Positions 45,641-56,455 of a DNA stretch of 64,000 nucleotides are shown piece after piece (position 1 is the first letter of the stretch; each line of letters opens with the position of its first letter). Made by a program: the position numbers and the translations under genes. The stretch is from Diabrotica undecimpunctata. Lineage: Eukaryota; Arthropoda; Insecta; Coleoptera; Chrysomelidae. The stretch lies in the NCBI RefSeq assembly GCF_040954645.1, contig NC_092804.1:92450862-92514861 (forward strand), written 5' to 3'. The notes below the pieces were generated by a model, which saw only the letters and a program-made list of their open reading frames with translations, did no database searches and was not told the DNA's origin.

Positions 45641-46675
45641 GTTCTTCTCTGAACCCCATAACAAATGGCTAATCTTTTACTTTTCATTAAAAATTTAAAT
45701 TTTAATAAGTCACGTAAATAACGTTTTAAAAGTGCCATTCCTGAGATAACTTTTTTTAAGCCTGGTTTGTTTGATTACATGTAATTGATTTGATAGTCCC
45801 CAACAGATGAGTATTGACTATAGGTAGGATAGCAGGTAGTTGAACAGGCATGTGTTGATAAATATGATGGGTCGGTAGATAGTCTCATTATTCCTAAATC
45901 TGACCTCATGTTACCTTCCCCCTTCATTTGTGGAAGTCCTAAAGGCATTTTTTCTCTTGGGGCATTCTCCCAATTTAACTTGGCAATGTAGTTATTATAG
46001 AGCCTTTGGATATAGCCAGCGCAACTTTAGCATTGAGATTTAGCTTCTTACACGACGTTGTTGTCTTTATATATGTGTTTGGCCTTGGCATTAGTTCCGT
46101 TCGGTATTGGTTAGTACGCGGACCTTTGTAAGTCGGAAAATACTTCTGATGGCTTTTCTAGCGATCCTGATCTAATTAATACCTGAGTTTTACGTACATT
46201 GTTTTGTTAGCGTTCTGGCCACATATCCACACATTAGCACTGGTTTAATCACTGTTTTATATATCCTGATTTAAGAAAGTCGTATTAGACCTCTGAATTT
46301 AAAAGTATTATAACAGTTATATATACATCAGTTAGCTACCTGAATATTCCCTTTTATTTCTTATGTTACAACGTTATCTACGATATCTAAAATGTTGCAA
46401 TCCTTTAAAATTATATGGGTCTATTGTTACGTTATGCCCTACTCTACGTCAGCTCTTTTGTATGTTAAAGAACATTTATATGCTTTATTACTGACAATTA
46501 GACCGTTTTTTTTATGCTAATATCATTATTTTATAGTATTCTAATAATTTATGGATTAAATCCGGATATCAAATTGATATTCTTCACTTTCTCGGAAAAA
46601 TAATATTCTAACACACAAAATCCTATTAAATTGCCAAAACCTTCCTTGCATATTCTATTCACTCATGAGGGGCAC
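45641..46675 (+). repeat. Large paralogous block M3, copy A
   Basis: It matches 47820-49140 without the 564-bp insertion. Anchors are TTGTTTGATTACATGTAATT (45767), GGCATTTTTTCTCTTGGGGC (45949) and ATTAGACCGTTTTTTTTATG (46497). The first 50 bases resemble the M2 tail (CATAA.AATGGCTAATCTTT at 45655 versus 31058), so M2 is followed by M3 in the ancestral order. Confidence 0.7.
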
Positions 46676-46679
46676 CAGC

Positions 46680-47340
46680 AATATCAGTACCATAATAAGG
46701 CGTATAGTACTGGACTGGCTAATCGTTGGAAAATGGGAAGCATGAGTTTTAATGTTTTCGGGACTGCCATCTGTTAGCGGAGAGCAGAGATATTAGTACC
46801 AAGTTAATGCATATAGTAATCGTTGCTGGAACTTTATTATTATTAAACAACACTATATTTTCTAGTAAAATCATCATGACTTTACAGTAAGACAAATTTT
46901 CGAACGTTGATTATGGAAACATCATGTACATACCACCAGGTTCCCTATGTCGATATCCAGCAAAATCGTTGTGATAAGGAGACGGCAAACAAAAATCCAG
47001 AGATAAAAATATGCACCAAGAAAGTCTGTTTTATTCAACAGTCGAATAAACTACAGATTCTTGATTCAAATAGTCAAAAAATCAATAAACAGCTTAGTAA
47101 AATAGAAATAACGCATATTTAAGATGTAATCCATTAACGGGCCAAGGTACAAAGCACTCCTGGCATATGCTAATGATATGGATCTCATAAGAAACTCTCT
47201 CCGGTCCGCAAACATCTTTAACAAAGTGCACGAAAAATGTTTCACTTAAAATCAATGAAATGAAAACCGAATACAAGCGAATTAACAGAAGAGACCAATT
47301 TAATAAATTTAGAACAAACATTAAAGTCAACAACTACAAT
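46680..47340 (+). repeat. Large paralogous block M4, copy B (RT palm remnant)
   Basis: It contains a degenerate plus-strand RT catalytic region (ALLAYANDMDLIRNS at about 47152; YADD has become YAND) followed by NRRDQFNKFRTNIKVNNYN (47285-47340). It matches 33960-34400 and 49330-49860. Confidence 0.7.
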
Positions 47341-47819
47341 ACATTGATATTTATGTGGCAATCAGCTGTAAAAGTCATTGCCTTTTTCGTGTCGTATCGT
47401 ATTTTAGCATATCATATTTTGAGTGAAATTGATCCTAAATGCGTCTAATAATATTAAGTTTGTAAAACAGCTGTCCGTTTATGCTCATTCATTAACCTTT
47501 TGTAAAACAGTCCGTGTAAATATAAGGGATTTATATAATCTTTTCATTTCGTAATCTTTTCGTTTTATAATTATAGTTCTCTTGCTTTTATTTTCTATGG
47601 TAATACATATACATACCCAATTCAAAAGGGAGAAAACCTGAAAGTTCTAAATTAAACATAAACATTATTCTCTCTTTCTCCTTATATGTTATATAAAGAT
47701 CATCGTCATCGTATAGTCAGAACGGAACAAGATTCTATTGCCTTTTCTTCTTTTTGTCTTCCCTTTCCTATTGAAAATACAGTCAGGTAAATGACGTTTT
47801 TAAAATTTATGTCAATATT
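47341..47819. other. Unassigned AT-rich stretch
   Basis: No feature recognised between M4 copy B and M3 copy B. Confidence 0.3.
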
Positions 47820-49140
47820 TCTGAAGTGCCTTTCCTTGGATATTTTTTTTAAGCCCAGTTCGTTTAATTACATGTAATTGATTTGATATTCCACAACAGA
47901 TAAGTATTGATTGTAGGTCTCATTATTCCTAAATCTGACCATATGTTACCTCCTCCTTGATTTGTGGAAGTCTTAAAGGCATTTTTTCTCTTGGGGCATC
48001 CTCCCAATTTAACTTGGCAATGCAGTTATTATAGAGTCTTTGGATAAAGCCAGCGCAACTTTAGCACTGAGATTTAGTTTCTTGTACGACGTTGCTATCT
48101 TTATATATGTGTTTGATCTTGGAATTAGCTCTGTTCGATATTGGTTAGTACTCGGACCTCTGTAAGTCGGAAAATACCTCTGATGGCTTTTCTAGCAATC
48201 CTGGTCTAATAAAGAGGGTTATATATACATAAACATCAGTTAGCTACCTAAATATTCCCTTTTATTTTTTATGTAACAACATTACCTACGGCATCTAAGA
48301 CGCTGCAATCTTTCAAAATTATATGGCTTTATTGTTCCGTTATGCCCTACTCTCGACCCTCTCTTTTGTATGTTAAAGAACATTTATTTGCTTTTCTCAT
48401 TAGTGACTATTAGACCATCAGTCAGACTATCAGTCAGTCCGACGGATTCTGGGGGGGGGGGGGGGCAAAATTCTGACATATTTTAGAAAACCATCTAACA
48501 GATATATATCTCTAAAAATTGCACCAAAGCTTTTAACCAGTGCGTTCTACCAGTCCTCACATACGGAGCAGAAACCTTAACTCTCACAAAAACATCAGCC
48601 GAAAAATTAAGAAGGACACAACGAAAGATGGAGAGATAAATGCTTGGAATAAACTTAAGCAATAGAATAAGAAACGAGGAAGTTCATAGAAGAACCGGAG
48701 TGGAAGACATTATCGAACATATTACAAAAAACAAAAAAGGAGATGGACAGGACATGTTGCAAGAATGAAAGACAACAGTTGTACAAAAAAATTTGCTTGA
48801 GTGGAGACCACGGGCTGAAAGGCGAAGCCGAGGAAGACCCCCAAAGCGATGGACCAACGACCTCAAAAGAATCGTGACCAATTGGATACCAGAGGCGCAG
48901 AACAGAAGCAGATGGAAAAGTCTAGAGGAGGCCTATGTTCAACAATGCACAACTCAGGGCTGATTGATGATGATGATGATGACTATTAGACCGCTTTTTT
49001 TTGCTGCTACTAGCATTATTTTAGAGCATTCTATTATTTAATTTATGGATTAAATCCGGATAGCAAATAGATATTCTTCACTTTCTCGGAGAAATAATAT
49101 TCTAACACACAAAATCCTATTAAATTGTCAAAACCTTCCT
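47820..49140 (+). repeat. Large paralogous block M3, copy B
   Basis: Direct copy of 45740-46670. Anchors are TTACATGTAATTGATTTGAT (47871), GGCATTTTTTCTCTTGGGGC (47979) and ATTCTAACACACAAAATCCT (49100). It is interrupted by the RTE-like insertion at 48417-48980. Confidence 0.75.
48417..48980 (+). mobile_element. 5'-truncated non-LTR retrotransposon with 12-bp target duplication
   Basis: GACTATTAGACC flanks the insertion on both sides (48405-48416 and 48981-48992). The paralogous block at 46490-46510 has the site once and uninterrupted. The insert ends in (TGATGA)n, a typical non-LTR tail, and encodes the last part of the polyprotein: LTYGAETLTLTKTSAEKLRR, RRTGVEDIIEHITKNK, PRAERRSRGRPPKRWTNDLK, WKSLEEAYVQQCTTQG then stop. 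Two in-frame breaks exist (48638 and near 48750). A run of 15 G (48451-48465) lies near its 5' junction. Confidence 0.9.
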
Positions 49141-49149
49141 TGCATATTC

Positions 49150-51105
49150 TATGCACTTATGAGGAGCAGCAGCAATATCAGTACCATCATAAGGCGTATA
49201 GTTCTGGACTGGCTAATTGTTGGATAATGAGAAGCATGAGTGTAGCAGTTTTAATGTTTTCGGGACTGCTACCTGGTATCGGGGAGCAGAATTATCATTA
49301 CCGAGTTAATGCATATAGGAATTGTTGCTTGAACTTTATTATTATTAAACAACACTATATTTCCTAGTAAAATAATCAAAAATTTACAGTAAGAAAAATT
49401 TTTGAACGTTGGTTATGAAAACATCATGTACATACCACCGGGTTCACTATGTCCATATCCAGCAAAATCCTTGTAATAATGATACTAAAAACCAAAGATG
49501 AAAATATGCTCCAAGAAACTTTGTGTTATAAAACAGTCGAATAAAATACAGATTCTCGATTCCAATAATCAAAAAATTAATAAACAGCTTACTAAAATAG
49601 AAATAACGCCTATTTAAGATGTAATCCATTAACGGCCCAAGGGACAAAGCACTCCTAGCATATGCTAATGATATAGAACTCATAACTCTGATGAGAAATT
49701 CTTCCGTCCACAAACTTCAATAAAGTGAAGAGAGCACAAAAAATGTTTGACTTAAAATCAACGAAATGAAAACCAAATACAAGCGAATCAACAGAAAACC
49801 AATCAACCAATTCAATCAATTTAGAAAAAACATTAAAGTCAACAACTACAATTTCGAAAGTATGGAACACTTTAAATATCTTAGATCACTAATCACGGTT
49901 AGTAATAATGCCACTGAAGAAATATAGAGCATAATTCAAACTTCAGACCTATTTTAATACATGGATGTGAGTCATGGAGAATGACTAAAACAAATAAGGA
50001 AGCACTCCGAATATTTGAAAGGAAAATAATCAGAAATTTTTATTTAACCCCATTATCATAACTACTATTTAAATGAGAATAAGCCACAATTAGAGGTTAA
50101 AGTTAGTTTATTGACGTTTCAATTTCCACTTCGGAAATCATTCTCACTAATGTTTGTATTTTGAGAACGATTTCCGAACTGAAAATTGAAACGTCAATAA
50201 ACTAACTTTAAGCTTTAATTGTGGCTTATTCCCATTTAAATAGTAATTACTTTAAAATGCCACGAGAAAATAGCTTCAGAACTCATTATCATATCGCTAC
50301 AAATCCGTATAGAATAAGAAAACATACTGAATAAAGAAATCTCGCATAACGATATTGTTCAGGAAAATAAATCCCTTAAGGTATATCGGACACGTGCATA
50401 GACGCCAAAATGTCAAACTTGTAGAACTGGTGTGGAAGGAAGTTAGCACAGAAGAATGCCACTTGGGCATGTCAGTATACAATGGAGAGAAAACATCCAA
50501 TCATATCTCAAAAAATGAACATTTCATTTGATTGCAGATTCGTGGAAAATCGATCAACTTGGAGATAAGTTGTAGTCAGCGAAGACCTACCCAATGTTGT
50601 AGCGCAACGTATTGATAATGATAAAGAGAAAGGAGAAACAGTGACAAAAAGCAACAAAAATGGACTATGGAGCAAAGCTACTTCAAAATCTTTGATTGGA
50701 GAGGATTTAAATGAAAGTATAAGAAATACAATGGATGATTGATGGATTCGAGAAACCTGAGACTTGAGAAGGGCACTCTCCGAAACAGCTGTAGTGATAA
50801 GATAGAAATAATTTTGTAGAAGTTTTGCTGTTTTATTGTTAAACAAAATGGAATTAACATACGACATTATATAAATATACTACTAAAATAACTAGACAAC
50901 TTATATGATACGGACATATAAGGAGAAAGTTTAATGATACAATAATCTACCCAATATTTGTTATGAGTAAAAACGATATGAATAAACAAAATAAAGAAAT
51001 CCATGGCAAAACGCAAAAAGAGTAATGATTTAAAAATGAGAGAGGTATCCTGTGGATAACATGTGCTTAATTAGGAACGAATGGAGATAAAGATCAGAAG
51101 ACGAC
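49150..51105 (+). repeat. Large paralogous block M4-M5, copy C
   Basis: The longest copy of the RT-derived block. It has a degenerate palm (LLAYANDIELI, about 49650), NINVNNYNFE-like sequence (49835-49860), HFKYLRSLITVSNNATEEI (49868-49925), and past the insertion RYIGHVHRRQNVKLVELVWK (50385-50440). These are the motifs after the catalytic box of a non-LTR RT. Numerous stops. Interrupted by the palindromic insertion 50061-50283. Confidence 0.7.
50061..50283. mobile_element. Palindromic Penelope-related insertion with 10-bp target duplication
   Basis: CATTATCATA lies on both sides (50051-50060 and 50284-50293), and the empty site is present in the paralogue at about 45391. Inside, two ~87-bp arms face each other around an ~11-bp centre. 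Each arm has TTTCCNNNNNGGAAA-like stems followed by TTGAAACGTCAATAAACTAA, the same 3' end as the Penelope-like copies at 16905 and 21395. A 30-bp unique tail (AATGCCACGAGAAAATAG) follows the right arm. No coding content. Confidence 0.85.
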
Positions 51106-51739
51106 AAAGAATGTTTTTTAAATTGATAAATGTATACAATTTTTAACAATGTATATTATTTATAGGTCATTATTAGGGCCAACGTGCTAATTTTATGTAA
51201 AATAACACTTTTCAAGTCGGATCGGTTACAGCACGGTGGAATCAAATACACCCAAAGTTAAAAACTATCGATGTTTATATGAAAAATGAAACCTTATGGC
51301 ACATGACCGTGCAATCTTGACACCTACACATTATCACATAATTGTGAACGGTATATTGTACCTAATTACTAAGAAGTTTGTTATTTTATTCTAAGAATAA
51401 GTTTAATAATTTACGGGAGATTTAATGTATTTAAAATTTTACGGGATCCGGTATCGTAATAAGAAGTCAAATTTCACTACAACTCCATAAAAACGTGTTA
51501 AATTTTACTTTGGATATTCTTTTTGTGAATATAATAAGTAAAAATACAGTAAGTTTTATCTTCTTATTGTGCCGTATTCTAATTAAGGTTAGCGATTACT
51601 TCTTTAAACGCTTCCCATAAATTATTATAGTTTAAATTTAACTACTTTATGAAACAAATATTGCACGTCATAAATTGCAGGAATTGAAAAATTACAAAGA
51701 TCTCCTGTTTACAGAGTTTCTTTTAATTTTATGTAGTTT
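51106..51739. other. Unassigned AT-rich stretch
   Basis: No feature recognised; links block M5 to M1. Confidence 0.3.
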
Positions 51740-52292
51740 ATTATAATCCTACCGAAGGGCTTCTACTTTCTTAAACTGTTACACGACTACTCTACTCGAT
51801 GTTAGTACATTTAGAGACTAAATGTTTAAGTGCATATTCATTTTAACAAAAAATAATAATAAATAAAACGAAAACTAGCCATTTCCAAGCTTATAATAAA
51901 TACTTTTTTAAGTTTGAAAATAATTAAAGCAAGTAATATAAATAACCACCATAAAATATTTAACTACATTAACCGAGTACCAATTTGTGAAATTTCTCGA
52001 TGACTAAATTGATTGATATTTAAATAAATTTGAAGTTCCAAAACGTACCTGCTGTAAAATTTAAAAATCTACGACTAATCAAATTATTGGCAACGTCGGA
52101 GGAGTTTAGTTGTATACGCAAAGAAATGTATACGGATCCCAAAAGTGTTTTAACCTATTACGGAGTCCACTTAATCCGACGTGTTGGTCGGAGTCCACAT
52201 AAAGCGCTACCCAGATAATAATATACACGATGTATATTCGCCTGGAGTTAGTATAATACCGTTTTAGTACGGAGCCCCCATTAACCGCTAGA

Positions 52293-52294
<2 letters not shown>
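51740..52294 (+). repeat. Large paralogous block M1, copy B
   Basis: Direct copy of 39330-39935. It ends with ATTAACCGCTAGAT and then a (TA)n array. No M2 block follows; a different repeat abuts instead, showing that the array is a breakpoint between repeats. Confidence 0.75.

Positions 52295-52350
<56 letters not shown>
52295..52350. repeat. (TA)n microsatellite
   Basis: A pure array following M1 copy B. Confidence 0.95.
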
Positions 52351-52354
<4 letters not shown>

Positions 52355-52470
52355 ATATAAAATTAGTATTTCAGGGTTTAGGTTCAATAAAATATATATT
52401 GTGGAACTAGATTTTATTTTCCATAGCAATCAACGTTTCGGCAGGAAACCCTTGCCTTTGTCAAGATTCA
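52351..52470 (-). repeat. Penelope-like terminal fragment with hammerhead-like motif
   Basis: On the minus strand: CTTGACAAAGGCAAGGG, then TTTCC, then TGCCGAAACGTTG (52430-52467). GGCA pairs with TGCC as a short stem before GAAACGT. This is the same architectural motif as at 21561-21595 and 57334-57372, more decayed. It lies exactly between the (TA)n array and the env-like remnant. Confidence 0.45.
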
Positions 52471-52850
52471 AAACGTAAAACAGGACACAGACATTAATGA
52501 GAGTTCATTAGTCTGGTCATTCTCTTGTGGAAATTTCTCAGGACAGATGAATGATTTGGATTCGCTTCTTTTGCATGGTGCATCCATATATTGAAAAAGG
52601 TCTGAGTTATGGACTAGGTATGGACCAGGTGGAATGATTATTGTGTGATCATTAGTTGGGAGGAAGTATAAATGGAAGTATGTGAACGACTTGGAATAAA
52701 GGATAGGAAAATGTAAAATGAAAACAAGGGTGTGATTCGTGTAATAACCATCAATGTCTATGATTTCATAGTATTTGGTTAAGTCTTCTTCTTGAATATA
52801 GGGAATCTGTGATGCAGGGTGGTGTTCAAGCATCTTTTGCACGGTCCAAA
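52468..52850 (-). pseudogene. Errantivirus env-like C-terminal fragment
   Basis: A 124-codon frame on the minus strand contains [60 protein letters not shown] and FICPEKF. The spacing of Pro-rich and Cys motifs resembles the surface domain of insect errantivirus envelope proteins (related to baculovirus F proteins). It follows the RT thumb directly, in the same frame, so the intervening RNase H and integrase were lost by deletion. No transmembrane part remains. Assignment is by pattern only. Confidence 0.55.
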
Positions 52851-52855
52851 TTGTA

Positions 52856-53690
52856 AAAGTAATTTTGGCAAAGTCCTTTATGAATTTTCTATAGTAACCA
52901 AGTAATCCTAAAAATCCTCGAATTTCTTTTGCTGTTTTTGGTACAGGATAGTCTATGATGGCTCTAATCTTAGTCGGGTTTGGTTTAATTCCCTCGCAGG
53001 TTACGACGTGGCCTAGAAAATCGACTTCTTTCTTAAAAAATTTACATTTGTCAACTTATATCTTAAATCTTGTTTCTCTTAATCTTTCGAAAATTTTCTT
53101 AAGATTTACCATGTGTTCTTGAAGTGAGGTTGAAAATACAATAATGTCGTCCATGTAGACCAGACATATTTCTCCTATTAGTCCTTTTAGTACGTTCTCC
53201 ATTACTCTCTGGAATGTCGAGGGTGCATTTTTGAGTCCGAACGGCATTCTCATGTATTCATAGTGGCCATTTTCAACGTTAAATGCAGTCTTCTGGATAT
53301 CTTCTTCGGCCATTTCAATTTGATGGAATCCGCTGGCTAGATCTAGGGTTAAGAAGTATTGGCAGCGTCCTAGTTTGTCCAGAATGTCTGTTATATTTGG
53401 AATTGGATATCGGTCATCGATGGTTTTCTCGTTCACCTTCCGGTAGTCGACAACTATTCTCCATGTAATTTTTCCTGAGGCATCTGGTTTCTTTGGAACG
53501 ACCCAGATTGGAGATGACCAGGGTGATTGACTCGGTCTGATCATTCCTTGATCAAGCATCGAAGTGATCTGCTTACGTACTTCTTCTTTATGGATGTGTG
53601 GATACCGATATGACTTGGTATAAACTGGAACTTCGTCTTTGGTTCGTATATGGTGCTTTATTTGGGTAGTAAATGTTAAAGGATCGTCTG
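52856..53690 (-). pseudogene. pol: Gypsy reverse transcriptase, one in-frame stop
   Basis: A well-preserved RT: MLDQGMIRPSQSPWSSPIWV, WRIVVDYRKVNEKTIDDRYP, FLTLDLASGFHQIEMAEEDI (first catalytic Asp), MPFGLKNAPSTFQRVMENVL, CLVYMDDIIVFSTSL (intact YMDD box). After a TAA at 53056-53058 the thumb continues in the same frame ([33 protein letters not shown]). No other stop is seen across about 830 bp, so this is among the younger pieces of the window. Confidence 0.9.
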
Positions 53691-53807
53691 GATGATGAAA
53701 TATCTCTACAAACTTAATGCACAGTCGTCTTAGGTGAGATTCTTCTTCTGTATTAAGATGATCGGTTCTAAGGAGATGATCGGTTCTAAGGAGAGGATCG
53801 ACATCTC

Positions 53808-54152
53808 TTAGATTACTGTCTTCGGTAGGTATAATATCTGACGTATATATAATATATGATATTCCTCGAGATTTATGGGTTGACTTTTGATGGGATCAGT
53901 TAATGCTACTTGGGTGTATTCATCGGTGTTATTGACTAGTTCGATCCAGGCGAGTTGATTACAGGCAACGGTGAGAGTTTCTCTTAGGGTGGCACCTTCG
54001 ACTTCTTGTCTTGGGATGACGATTGTACCTGATGTTTCCTTTACTGGCAATCGGACTTGGGTAATTGATTGGGGCTCTAGCTGGACTGTATAGAATTGGG
54101 TTTTGTTTGTGACATAGTAAGTAAGAGTAGCTTGGGTAAAATCTTAACAGTC

Positions 54153-54223
<71 letters not shown>

Positions 54224-54284
54224 GGGTAAAATCTTGGGTAAAATCTTAATAGTCTAAATATATATATATATATATATTTATATA

Positions 54285-54339
<55 letters not shown>

Positions 54340-54660
54340 CTTGGGTAATCTAAACTTTTAAGTTTAAGATTATCGAGGCCGATAAGACCGTCAAATGTCT
54401 TGTGAAATTTGAAAAGATAAAATTTTAGGTTAATAACGGAGTTAAATTAGGGAAAAATTGGAATTTCTACACAATAATCTTGTGAATGATTCTGAAAAAT
54501 TGATGTAACGATAAATGGTTCATATTTAATATTATTCTTGTAGAATATATTGGCTATATCAAGATTAAGGAAAGATTTAGTGGCTCCTGTATCAATAAGA
54601 AGTTTAAGAGGGGGATTTTAAATAATTTTAATGTAAGGAAGCTCTCTTTTGTCAGCATAG
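53808..54660 (-). pseudogene. pol: Gypsy protease and linker, disrupted by (TA)n expansions
   Basis: PPLKLLIDTGATKSFLNLDI (about 54620-54560) holds the aspartic protease Asp-Thr-Gly site, followed by FHKTFDGLIGLDNLKLKSLD (about 54410-54350). The frame then runs into two (TA)n arrays (54156-54220 and 54256-54337) with duplicated flanks. The linker frame (54050-53808) reads GTIVIPRQEVEGATLRETLT and is usual between protease and RT in this group. Confidence 0.7.
54135..54360. repeat. (TA)n arrays with duplicated flanking phrase
   Basis: The phrase GGGTAAAATCTTAAYAGTCTAAA followed by (TA)n occurs at about 54135 and 54235, and a partial copy (AATCTTGGGTAATCTAAA) follows at about 54338. The microsatellite plus its flank was therefore tandemly copied inside the coding sequence. 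Confidence 0.85.
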
Positions 54661-54694
54661 GAATGCAATTCTACTACGATACTTCTTTTTCGCC

Positions 54695-55785
54695 TTAAAA
54701 CGTTTGAAAATTTACATCTTCTTCATATTCTTGGCGCTCTTGTTCATAATAAGGGTAATCTGGGTATGTGTCATTGTCTATACCTTCATCGTAATTATTT
54801 TCCTCTTGTTCGATATTAAAGAGTTCTTCTACGGTGAATCGGGGGCTGGCTGTTTGTTGAAAGCGGAAGTTTCTTTGAGATTGGAGTCTATTAAAGCCGG
54901 TTTGGTGTGTAGAAACGCTCATAGGTATTGGCTTATATGATTGAGATGGAACTGGTTTATGAAAATTGGGTTGATTAGCCCTAGAATTTTGTGCATATGG
55001 AGTGATTTGATGATTTTGTTGGAATCTAGGGGGTTAAAATGTCCCTCTTGGACTATTGTTGAATGGCTGTTGTTGCGAAGGCATTTGATTTGGTCTAAAG
55101 AATGGCTGTGGCCATTGGGGCTTGGGCGCTTCTGGCTGCCACCGTGTAGAAGCGGGTGTATGACTTAAATTGTGTCTCTGCGTTTGTGAAGTCGCAGAGG
55201 GTTTATTAGGAGTTTTCTTCCTGAATATATTGAATAGCAAGAGCGAGATTCAGTGGTCTCATGGATCGAATTGTTGATCCTAGGGGTTCTCTTAGACCTG
55301 CCAAAAATGTGGTTAGGGCTTGTTGTTGGAAAAATTCTTTTTTGCTTCTTTTAACTTCCTCGTTTTCTGTGTGTAATTCAATATGATTTGAAATAGTATT
55401 TAAAAGACTCAACTTTTTCATGAAATTGTTGAGGGTTTTCGTTTGGACTTGACGAAGATTAACTAAATCTCTAATTAAGAGTTTTCGTTACGTTGGTCTG
55501 CGAAATTTTGGACAAGAATTGATTTTATTGACGGTCAGTCTTTACAGCCGTATACAGAAATAATTTCTCTGGCTCTGCCCTTAATTTTGTTCATAATTCC
55601 TCGAGTAAGCATGATTATAAAAATTTTCTGGATTTGTATGATCCCAAAAATGGTTTAGAAGCATGGAAATAACATCAATAAAATTGTGGAGTTCATTTGG
55701 ATTGCCGTCGTACTCTGGTACAAAGAAAGGTCTTTATTAACATCAAAAATGGGTGCTATATTATTCTTTGATAAAATACCCTTTA
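54695..55785 (-). pseudogene. gag: Gypsy gag pseudogene (minus strand)
   Basis: Leftwards: a capsid start with EYDGNPNELHNFIDVISMLL (about 55735-55675), LNTISNHIELHTENEEVKRS, QQALTTFLAGLREPLGSTIR (55421-55206), a Pro/Gln/Asn-rich segment without a Cys-His zinc knuckle (55240-55034), and an acidic C-terminus with FTVEELFNIEQEENNYDEG and NVNFQ-like end (54922-54695). The absence of a zinc knuckle and the Q/N-rich linker fit insect gypsy-group Gag. At least three frame breaks. Confidence 0.7.
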
Positions 55786-56455
55786 ATTCTAATACAAGCC
55801 TATTAGGAGACTCAAAACAGCAAGCATATGCGAGACTGTTGCAATTAGAGAAGAAATTTCAAAGAGACAGAAACCTAGAAAAAGATTACAGGAAATTTAT
55901 GAAGGAATATGAATACTTAGGTCACATGAAATTGAATAAAACCGAAACTATAAATAAGCAAGAGTATTACTTTCCTCATCATGCAGTAATAAAAGAGGAT
56001 AGTATCACAACAAAATGCAGGGCCGTGTTTGACGTTTCCAGTAAAAGTTCAACAGGAATCAGGCTCAATGATATAAAGCACTCTGGACCTCGTTTGCAAC
56101 AAGATCTTACAAATATATTAATAAATTGGAGATCGTACAAAATAGCATATGCGGCAGATCTAGAGAAAATGTTTAGGCAAATAAAGATAGCTGAACAAGA
56201 TTAAGTTTACCAGAAGATATTATGGAGACAGTCTGTAAAAGAACCAATAAATGAGTATCAGTTGTCAACAGTAACATACGGTACGAAGACAGCGCCATAC
56301 CTTGCATTACGAACGATACAGGAATTATGTAATAACGAGAAATTAAAATATCCACTAGCTGCGGAAATTGTTAAACACAACATGTACGTAGACGACGTGC
56401 TAGCTAGATCAGAAACGTTGCCTGAAGCTCATCAAGCTCAAATAGAGTGAATGCT
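55786..56455 (+). pseudogene. pol: BEL/Pao reverse transcriptase pseudogene
   Basis: The plus-strand frame to 56204 reads KQQAYARLLQLEKKFQRDRN, FMKEYEYLGHMKLNKTETIN, EYYFPHHAVIKEDSITTKCR, FDVSSKSSTGIRLNDIKHSG and YKIAYAADLEKMFRQIKI (first catalytic Asp in ADLEKMF). After a stop at 56202-56204 the frame continues to KHNMYVDDVLARSETLPE with an intact YVDD box. These motifs are diagnostic of BEL/Pao elements. The region before 55786 belongs to the opposite-strand Gypsy gag, so the BEL element is 5'-truncated. Confidence 0.85.

Larger units (their letters stand above)
52468..55785 (-). mobile_element. Ty3/Gypsy errantivirus-like element, internally deleted
   Basis: Order on the minus strand: gag (55785-54695), protease (54660-54370), linker (54130-53808), RT (53690-52856), then an env-like segment (52850-52468). 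RNase H and integrase are missing between RT and env. No LTRs are seen: the left edge is a Penelope-like fragment and the right edge meets a BEL/Pao remnant on the opposite strand. Elements of this type are insect endogenous retroviruses. This copy is defective. Confidence 0.75.
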
